This document shows, piece after piece, positions 51,995 through 58,899 of a stretch of 58,899 bases of DNA; the stretch's first letter is position 1; each line of letters opens with the position of its first letter. The DNA is from Discostella pseudostelligera (Eukaryota > Bacillariophyta > Thalassiosirophyceae > Thalassiosirales > Thalassiosiraceae), in assembly GCA_036940085.1 (NCBI GenBank), contig JALLBK010000477.1, positions 1-58,899 of the forward strand, in the 5' to 3' direction. The notes below the pieces were generated by a model. That model had not been told where the DNA came from, did no database searches, and saw only the letters and a program-made list of their open reading frames with translations. The translations under genes and the position numbers were made by a program.

Positions 51995-54671
51995 TCACAC
52001 TGCCGCTGACTCGACATCATCTTCATCCTTCTTCACTCGTTTCGCATTGCGCGATAGAGAATCTACTCCTGCTTCATCACCTGTGCCCGCAGCAAGCGAG
52101 GCTTCCAGTTCGGCCATGTCCCTCTCCCGCTTGGCGATATCATCCTTGAGCTTTTGTAACAGGGCCGCGCGTTCTTCGGGAGTTTTGCTGGTGGAGGACT
52201 GACCGCTAGTAGTGGTGGCGGCACCTACACTATGGCTAGTAGCGCTGTCGAGTCCGCTATCGTTTCCAGCGCTACCGGAACTGTCTTTTCGACCAATGTC
52301 AGGCATTTCGTTGTTGTTCATGGCTTGAGGGGCAGTCATGTGATTGAAACCACCAGTGCTACTGCCACCACTCATGCCACCGCCGTCACCACCCATGCTG
52401 TTACTACCCATTCCAACTCCACCCATTCCCTGGATCTGGTTCATCAAGCCCATTTGGAACGAATTCATTTGGCTCATCCCGGCCATGGTATTGTTCATTT
52501 GGTTCCCGCCAGCACCACCACCACCTCCTCCACCCATTCGGTTTCCTCCGCCTCCCATCATTTGGTTCTCCCCTCCACCAAATTTTCCCTGAAAACAAAT
52601 ATCAACGGCACAAGAAGCGGTGTAAGTAGTGAGCGTGACGAACATGAAATCGAAGATGATCAAAAGCGAACACTACTCAGCGACAGAGTGAATACAGCGA
52701 CAGAGTGAATACTTGACTTACACCAAAGCCCATGCGAGACATGTTATTATTCCCACCTCCCTGCTGTTGCTGCTGCAACTGCTGTTGCTGATACAAGTTC
52801 ATCATCAAGGTGGTTTCTTGAATTTCATTCAACAAGTTCATATGATGAAGCTTGAGCATCTCGTAATGTTGATTCGGATTCACGGATAGGCCAAATGCGG
52901 TGTTATTATTGGTGTTGCCACCCAACATGTTGCTGTTCATGCCCATACCACCACTTCCACCACCACCGGTAATGGAGTCCAAGGAATTCATGTTCATGTT
53001 ATTCATGTTGCTGTCTCCCGCACCCGTGTTCTTACCGGTCCTCTCTTCGAGTCTGGGTAACATTAGAAAGGAAAGGAATCGCATTCGATTAGCTGATGAT
53101 GCGTTCTACAAGCAACACGCACGACGGCATGTATCAATAGGCAATCAGACTCACTTGCGATAATGATCCGCACGTGCAGCTTCATAGGCAGAGGTGTTAC
53201 CAGACGAATTTCGGTTGGGAAAGTTGCTATTTCCCATGCCATTGCTGTTGTTCCCACCACCACCACCCCCGCCGCTTCCTCCTCCCATCATCATACCCAT
53301 TCCTCCCAAGTTCCCCATGCCCTGGACAAATGAAGCGATAACATTGAGTCATTGAGTAAGACGTGAAGTCGAAGTGAAAAGAAGTTGAACGGTCATATCA
53401 TCGAGTGTGTCTCACCATTCCCATGTTCCCCAACCCCATATTGTCCATCTAAGAATTGAAATATGTTGATGATCGATTCATCGTTAGTGAAACTGACACA
53501 ACAACAATATTCACATGTGGTACAAAGATTGAAACGAGTCTCACCCCTCCTCCCATCATCATACTATTATCACCACCCATCATCCCCCCCAGCCCAAGAG
53601 AATTCATATTATTGCTACCACTATTCATTCCTCCTCCCATGGAATGCTTACTACCACCACCACCACCGCCGCCGCCATTGCCACTCTTGCCACCACCCAA
53701 ACCACCAGCATTCATAACCGCACTCGCAGCATCGGCACTCTCCCCCCCCTCGCTCCCATCCCCGTCATCTTCATCATCCTCATCGCCTTCACCGCGTCGG
53801 CCCAGTCGTCCCGACACAATGCGCACCCCCAACCGCTCTAGTTCGAGCATCACCCACTCGCGTGTCGGCTTGGGGCGCATCGTCGAACGCCATGCACGGG
53901 TCAATGCCTTGGCACGGGCGCATTTTTCTTCAGCTTGGGATTGAGGGAAGGTGCCCAGGGCTATGGTTTTGCCAGCCCACTAGAGGATATTATTAAGATT
54001 TGGGCGGCAATTGATGGGTGGTACGAAAAGACAAAGTGCAGCGAGGGGAGGTGAGATGACGAGAGTCTATTAGAGTGATGGTGGTGATGATGACATCAGG
54101 ATGGAGATGGAAATAGGATGGGAGGAGATGGGACGCCGGCGGTCATGGTGGCGCCTGGCTTTTGGAGTCATCGTCATCGTCATGGTCATCTGCATGCCGC
54201 TCGTTCGTGAATGTGCATGTCTCTCTCCATTACCCATCGTCCCCCATCACCGGCGCCATAATACCGACCCCCCCCCATCAAACAAACACAATGCCAACAA
54301 TGACATGCCATTCCCCGCCCCCGCCTCGTTCGACATGCTGATTATTTATTGTGCGTCACCGTAAAAAATATGAATGACCCCCTGAGTGTCCACAATCAAC
54401 AACTCACCTTGACATGCACCGCCTTCTTGGCACCGGAGCCCGAATGGTCCCCACCGCCACCGCCACCAAGTCCTCCTCCACCCATACCGCCGCCGAGTCC
54501 GACGCCGACTCCTGTCAGCATGCCCATGTTGAAATTACCGTCCATTGTGTTATTGATGTATCGTAGTGTTGAATTGCAACCGCATGCATTACAAATAGAG
54601 CAGATATCTAGAGATGTTGCTTGTTGCTGACGAGTTCTCTTGTTGTTGGCAACCGGCCGTCTTTTAACCAT
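51995..54671 (-). CDS. AP2-like domain protein with Gly/Asn/Met-rich regions (six exons)
   Basis: Exons 54671-54408, 53979-53545, 53448-53416, 53321-53155, 53052-52722 and 52588-51995 join in frame (all GT-AG; introns 428, 96, 94, 102, 133... nt) to give 607 aa. Exon 3 is a 33-nt microexon (MDNMGLGNMGM). A WxGKxIxLGTF motif is completed by the first splice: HVK | WAGKTIALGTFPQSQAEEKC ... ALTRAWRSTM, resembling a divergent AP2/ERF DNA-binding domain. PTREWVMLELERLGVRIVSG follows. After an acidic patch come long Gly/Asn/Met/Gln repeats and near the end a coiled coil (KTPEERAALLQKLKDDIAKR) plus a basic NLS-like NAKRVKK. A transcription or RNA regulator is plausible. The start lies in a 72-bp assembly duplication. 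Confidence 0.72.
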
Positions 54672-54808
54672 GGAAGGCTTGGTACTTCAACATTGAAACC
54701 ATTATCGAAATCTACGAAAGGTATATTCGCTAGTANTTAACCATGGAAGGCTTGGTACTTCAACATTGAAACCATTATCGAAATCTACGAAAGGTATATT
54801 CGCTAGTA
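54664..54808. repeat. Exact 72-bp duplication around an N (assembly artefact)
   Basis: 54664-54735 and 54737-54808 are identical over 72 bp and are separated by a single N at 54736. This is the typical signature of two contig ends that overlap but were joined with a gap base, so only one copy is probably real. The duplicated block includes the ATG (54671) of the minus-strand AP2-like gene. Confidence 0.85.
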
Positions 54809-55308
54809 TTTCACTAAGTACCGTGTTGAGGACTGTCCCTTAGGTATTTCATCTACTGCTAATGCCAGCACTGTGAATTGGGGAGTCATTACTTAAGTAG
54901 GGAGTTTTGTGGTACAAGTCACAATGGAGGGATTTTATGGCGACAGATGCCGTCCCGTCATAATATTATCTACGAACCACCACTTCCGATCTTGACACCA
55001 TGACCATGAATCGAAGCCGCTCTGGTAGGCAGCCGATGAACGTTGTCCGCATGAGTTCTAATAGTACTAATAACATTACTCTAACAACAGTCGAATAATC
55101 CACTCTCTATGGTGGTTTCGGTGATGGAACGGGAGGACTCTTCATCATCACTCTCTCTTCTCTACAATACGAACATCACACTGCGATTCTCTCTCTACCT
55201 ATCTCTATTTCTCTCCCTCCTCTCGCTATCTCTAACCATGAAACAAACGCACGTGTTGTCTTTCTAACATTCGAATACTTCGCTCGGTTGTCGGCGACGT
55301 AGTCATCG
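54672..55308. other. Intergenic region
   Basis: This stretch lies between the AP2-like gene start and the TLDc gene stop, apart from the 72-bp duplication. A CT-rich stretch lies at 55155-55235. No gene is recognised. Confidence 0.4.
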
Positions 55309-56490
55309 TCAATCTTCATCTGTAAGTCCATACACTTCAAACTCGACAATGTCAAACTCTTCCATGGAACAATCATTACCGACACCTTCCTCTCTTGTAG
55401 TACCACCACTACCACCAAGGGAAATTTCTCCCCGAGAAAAGGAATGATGAATCACCAAACTTAATTTGCCACATGATGATGTATCCGACGACATGGAGAG
55501 GAGTGTGCGTCCCATGTGACAGGCTTGTTTCCATGATGACGAAGATGATGAACCGGCGGTGGTTGTTGTTGATACATCGTCATACTTCTGATGATTATGA
55601 TCTTGCTTGAAGATTTCAATCCGTGGCTTTTTGCTGTCATTGTTGTTGCAGCGACGATGTTTCGTACTTGTCGAGGAGGAGTTTGACGACGACGAAGAGG
55701 TGTCAAAATGCGACGCTGTCGATGTGGGTGACTTGCCAAGTAGTAGTTGCTGATGATCCTCGTTCATGAATGTCATGCCGGTATGTAGTAGTTTGGACTT
55801 TGTGGACGTAGTAGTAGTAGGTGACTCTACCACAAATAGAAAGTCATGATCTTTGGAAAGCTGCTGCTTCGTATTGTTCCTCCTCCGACCCGACCATACA
55901 TTGGTAGCATATCCACCCACAATCCGTCCCGTCGATGTTTTGGCCACAATAATCGTTTGATCATGATCTCGTACACGTCTCATAAATGTAACAAAAGACG
56001 ATGGTCCATCGACGTCGTCTCGTGCGGCAGCAAAGAGACGATTCCATCGACTGTCTTGCATCGACCATGGCAAACCATCCTCGACGATGGTATCGACAAT
56101 CGAGGGGGATAAGATGGGAGGGTGAGTGTGTAGGCTATGTGGATTGGTGATGTCAATGATGCGAGAGGCGTAGATTAGTTCATGTGATGGACAGCATGTC
56201 ACGAATGCTGCGGAATTGTCATTGTCGGTGGAGGCATCATCGTCGTCGTCGTAATCGGCATTGTCGGCGTCGAGAAAGAAACCATAATCGTCGTCAGAAT
56301 CGTCCTCCATCATCTCAAACGGCAGTGACGGTTCTCCAACGAACATCATGCTACTGTTGTCCAACATTGCAATTAAAATTATGGCCGGTGATGGAGCAGC
56401 TATCGGATAAGAACAAGATGAGCAATGCTGATTATGATGGTTTGATGGATCATTGTGCATTGTGCTGATCCTGTTCATGCATGCAGGCAT
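55309..56490 (-). CDS. TLDc-domain protein
   Basis: TLDc domains occur in TBC1D24 and OXR1-type proteins and are linked to oxidative-stress protection and V-ATPase binding. This single-exon gene encodes 393 aa. The first 135 residues are low-complexity and acidic (EDDSDDDYGFF, DDDDDASTDND). The TLDc domain starts near 139: LPWSMQDSRWNRLFAAARDD, SFVTFMRRVRDHDQTIIVAK, TGRIVGGYATNVW and FLFVV. It resumes after a long Ser/Thr/Lys/His insertion (about 225-325) with LSLVIHHSFSRGEISLGG and closes with EEFDIVEFEVYGLTDED, the family's characteristic end. The inserted region is unusual but in frame. The start at 56490 is the first ATG in frame. Confidence 0.83.
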   Translation of the reverse strand: MPACMNRISTMHNDPSNHHNQHCSSCSYPIAAPSPAIILIAMLDNSSMMFVGEPSLPFEMMEDDSDDDYGFFLDADNADYDDDDDASTDNDNSAAFVTCCPSHELIYASRIIDITNPHSLHTHPPILSPSIVDTIVEDGLPWSMQDSRWNRLFAAARDDVDGPSSFVTFMRRVRDHDQTIIVAKTSTGRIVGGYATNVWSGRRRNNTKQQLSKDHDFLFVVESPTTTTSTKSKLLHTGMTFMNEDHQQLLLGKSPTSTASHFDTSSSSSNSSSTSTKHRRCNNNDSKKPRIEIFKQDHNHQKYDDVSTTTTAGSSSSSSWKQACHMGRTLLSMSSDTSSCGKLSLVIHHSFSRGEISLGGSGGTTREEGVGNDCSMEEFDIVEFEVYGLTDED

Positions 56491-56783
56491 CGGGCATCGG
56501 GCATCGGTGAATGAATAGAGGTGGCATGCATGTTGTGATGTGTGACATCCAGCTGCTCATGGTTGGTGGTGTCAGCAAAAACAGCGCACAACAACCCAAA
56601 ATTTCGTCAGAAACACATCAGCCCAGTCGACGATGACTCTCTTGTCTCCGCCTGTCCGCTGCACGCCCGCCACCGCCACCGCCACCGCCACAGCAGGCCA
56701 CAGCCACCTGCCGCCGCAGCCACTTCCACTACTACCACTACTACCAGTACTACCACTGCGAGAAGTAATACCAACCCGCAACC

Positions 56784-57455
56784 ATGATGTCCGACCGCCA
56801 AGCTCGTCTCGCCGCCCTTGCTGCCAAGGCAGGTCGTCTTCCCCAGCAGTCCATGGTCCACCCCAAAGACAACGAGAATAGTAATGATGACAATGTTGCC
56901 GATCGGGGCAATAATGACAACGACAACGACGGCAAATCATCCACCAATAAGCCTACACTGTCCTTCCGGAATTATGTTCCCAAAGATGCCTCCCTCGATG
57001 CGCCGCCGCCGATCGACGATGCTTCCAACAACAATGGAGACAAGCAACTAGTATCCAACAAACGACAAAAAACATCTACAATAACAAAAATTAACAAAGA
57101 ATCATCTTCGTCGTCGTCAACAACTACTGCAGCGACACCACCAAAATCAGCATTAGAAATTGCATTAGCCAAAACAAACCGTGAGGCTCGACTGGCAGCT
57201 GGACAAAGTGTCGGTGGTGGCACTGGTTTGGATGAATCATCAGGAGTATCAGCAGGAGGAGGATGGAATGCCGTCGTCACACCTTCGGCATCTACCAAAA
57301 AGGTAAATTGGGATTTGAAACGGGATGTTCAACATAAGATGGATAAATTAGAGAAGCGGACACAGAGGGCGATTGTGCAATTATTGCGTGAACGATTGGA
57401 GAGGGAGGCAGCAGTGGGGGATGATGACGACGACGAGGTTGGGGATATTGATTGA
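56784..57455 (+). CDS. CCDC12: Pre-mRNA splicing factor CCDC12/Cwf18
   Basis: CCDC12 (Cwf18 in fission yeast) is a small component of the activated spliceosome. The 223-aa protein has the conserved LSFRNYVPKD (about 59-68) and, near the C-terminus, KVNWDLKRDVQHKMDKLEKR followed by TQRAIVQLLRERL (about 174-206), the helix that contacts the RNA-bound core. Between them lie disordered Asn/Asp, Ser/Thr and Gly segments and KTNREARLAAGQS. Human CCDC12 is about 166 aa, so the extra length is in these spacers. The tail GDDDDDEVGDID is acidic, and the gene's 3' end is tandemly duplicated into the flank (57557-57685). The second ATG (56787) is equally possible as a start. Confidence 0.92.
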   Translation: MMSDRQARLAALAAKAGRLPQQSMVHPKDNENSNDDNVADRGNNDNDNDGKSSTNKPTLSFRNYVPKDASLDAPPPIDDASNNNGDKQLVSNKRQKTSTITKINKESSSSSSTTTAATPPKSALEIALAKTNREARLAAGQSVGGGTGLDESSGVSAGGGWNAVVTPSASTKKVNWDLKRDVQHKMDKLEKRTQRAIVQLLRERLEREAAVGDDDDDEVGDID

Positions 57456-57685
57456 ATTGTCCATGCGAGATGTTTGGGTATTTTAGATTGTGCACCGACC
57501 AATATCCAATTTGCAGTGTTTGCTCCATTCTGAAGTATGGATCGGTTGCGACGGTGACGATGAAATTGAGGATATTGATCGAACAAAGAGTGCGAGGTTA
57601 TTTTGGGAGTTCAGACTGTGTGTGCCGACCAATATCCAATTGGCAATGCTTGCTCCTCTGAGAGTAATGATCGGTGGCGACGGTG
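57427..57685 (+). repeat. Two-copy ~130-bp tandem duplication of the CCDC12 3' end
   Basis: Unit 1 (57427-57556) begins within the last codons and covers the stop and start of the 3' flank. Unit 2 (57557-57685) repeats it, diverged. Shared blocks include GATATTGAT (57444 and 57571), CCGACCAATATCCAAT (57495 and 57625) and GCGACGGTG (57548 and 57677). The second unit keeps the coding-like stretch but has lost the stop. Confidence 0.75.
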
Positions 57686-57924
57686 TCTCACACAGTGTTT
57701 TTAATGGAATGAACAGATCAACAACTTATGCAATGAATCCCTTTCTCAAAAATGAAAGCTCTTCATAATAGTTTTGTAAGTCTAGTTTCAGTAGGAATGA
57801 ATGCTGTCTAAGGTACTTGTACTATCACATGTGATATGAATAATTCAACACTTAATTTTAGTGATTCATCTCTAAATTTTAGTGACACCGCGAGAAGATC
57901 AAAAGGAACACCAAATAATTTTCT

Positions 57925-58598
57925 TTCATTTAGGCAACGTGACAGGAACAAGCGATGGCATCGTTCGGACGAGATTGTACAATACTGACAATCCAATCCG
58001 ACCTCGCTGTCTGCCAATCAAAGCAATAGCACTTGGCAAAACTTCCGGTGCCATGGGTCAAAAGATGTGGCCAATCTTTTCAATATCCTCAGAAAAATAA
58101 AAAAAGAATCTTTCGACGGATCACCTCAGCCTTGTCCTTAATGCTGTTTATACTCAGTGCGATTTTAATGTTGATAGGAGGTCGTTGTGCAAGACCATAG
58201 ATTTCGTGGAGCGTATGGTTAGAGTTGTAGACAATGTTGTCCATACTTGATGTGTCACATAAGGTACATGCAAGAGCATCCCACCTCCTTGCTGACATCT
58301 CAGTGCCATGGAGATACAGTTTTTCAAGGCAAGTATTGCGGGTGTACGATAACGACTCCACAAGATCAATGAAAGTATCGTTGTCAATCCTTGGTTGGAA
58401 TCCGGATTCAGACCCTAGACGCAGCTCCTTTATTTGTGAAGTTGCACTCGGCTCAAACAATTCAGTAAACAAAGACCATCCATCAGCTGTGATTGAGTTG
58501 TTTCCGGTAAGATCGAGAGCTAAGCTGTGGTCATATCGGCATACTTTTTCCTCCCATGCCTCAACAGTTTGGAGTGTAAAATGTGAATCCAAAATCAA
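57925..58598 (-). pseudogene. Decayed paralogue of the 29.6-kb LRR gene (5' truncated)
   Basis: The frame from 58598 (MILDSHFTLQTVEAWEEKVC) contains LRR-like ALDLTGNNSITADGWSLF and CLEKLYLHGTEMSARRWDAL. It then has a C-terminal block like that of the gene at 29609-31117 (SSMDNIVYNSNHTLHEI versus TSIDRTYFSNHQLHTV). At the A/T run 58094-58107 the frame breaks. The tail then resumes in another frame (EDIEKIGHIF, then EVLPSAIALIG, LSVLYNLVR) after an in-frame stop at 58058-58060, ending at 57925. The 5' half of the expected gene is absent. Both breaks together argue for decay more than error. Confidence 0.72.
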
Positions 58599-58899
58599 AT
58601 ATAAACCAGCAATGGCGGTAGATCATTGCGCGAAAGTCGATGCATTACATGATCATTCAACATCTGGTGCTTGTTATCTTGTGCTAGGTAACCAATGATT
58701 CCGAGGGTGCTGTTGTCGCTTCATTGCCATGGTTGCCTGCGTCGTCTGCCTCTGCGCGCTCCATAGTATCGATTAGATTTGCGTCGAATGAAATCTGTAC
58801 TACTGTGCTGGTGAAATTGATTGTATGGAGGGTGGATGGAGGCTGCTGATAGCTGCTGGTGCTGATCGCTGACGCTGATAGTATCTATCAAATACTCAT
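58599..58899. other. Right-hand edge of the window
   Basis: There is no recognised gene here; LRR similarity of the pseudogene does not visibly continue upstream beyond about 58600. Confidence 0.35.

Noticed and set aside
54101..54364. A plus-strand 87-codon frame with a signal-peptide-like start (RRSWWRLAFGVIVIVMVICM) inside intron 1 of the AP2-like gene
   Set aside because: It lies wholly within a 428-nt intron on the other strand, its later part is low-complexity, and nothing else supports a gene.
1..58899. CRISPR arrays, rRNA, transposase or reverse-transcriptase genes, viral genes
   Set aside because: None seen; repeats in the window are short regulatory arrays, local duplications or low-complexity coding tracts.

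Overview
This is nuclear DNA of a photosynthetic stramenopile, most likely a centric diatom. Three things point there. Genes are dense and sit on both strands. Introns are mostly short (about 84-240 nt, GT-AG) and one or few per gene. Several proteins carry a signal peptide followed by the ASAF-like Ala-Phe motif used for import into four-membrane plastids (SAF in the gene at 20028-21393, RAF in the UPF0047 protein, GG-F in the pseudouridine synthase). The assignment is by sequence features only; no species can be named.

Layout. 0.3-6 kb: SEC61 alpha (minus) diverges from NOT2/CNOT2 (plus), followed by a convincing LSm11-like gene. 6-10.2 kb: a coiled-coil protein and a P-loop protein of the dethiobiotin-synthetase (AAA_26) type, both minus. 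10.4-13.5 kb: three tandem SWEET sugar-transporter paralogues. 13.5-18.8 kb: a SAP-RluA pseudouridine synthase and a three-exon MFS carrier (minus), then RPL5 (plus) with an ATG-only first exon. 19-23.6 kb: a small secreted protein, a plastid membrane protein and a PES-type acyltransferase/hydrolase. 24-29.6 kb: a membrane-anchored M14 carboxypeptidase homologue, a 122-aa secreted protein and a TRM11-like tRNA methyltransferase with an N-terminal presequence. 29.6-34.2 kb: an LRR gene, a free-standing tRNA-binding-domain protein and a frameshifted BspA-type LRR pseudogene. 34.4-42 kb: several poorly known proteins, a three-exon glutaredoxin-like protein and a plastid UPF0047/YjbQ protein. 42-52 kb: a 1,837-aa ankyrin-UBA protein divergent from a large F-box protein. 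52-57.5 kb: a six-exon AP2-like low-complexity protein, a TLDc protein and the splicing factor CCDC12/Cwf18. The right end holds a decayed LRR paralogue.

No operon-like pathway is present; most genes are independent housekeeping or lineage-specific genes. The most interesting non-gene signal is a repeated promoter-proximal module, ACACGTGGC followed by GGCGGGAA and usually its inverted partner TTCCCGCC. Four clear copies lie about 100-200 bp upstream of four unrelated genes, all in the same orientation relative to the gene, and degenerate copies lie elsewhere. The most interesting protein is the LSm11 homologue, a subunit of the histone-pre-mRNA-processing U7 snRNP, a particle known mainly from animals. 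One assembly fault is visible: an exact 72-bp duplication on either side of an N at 54736.
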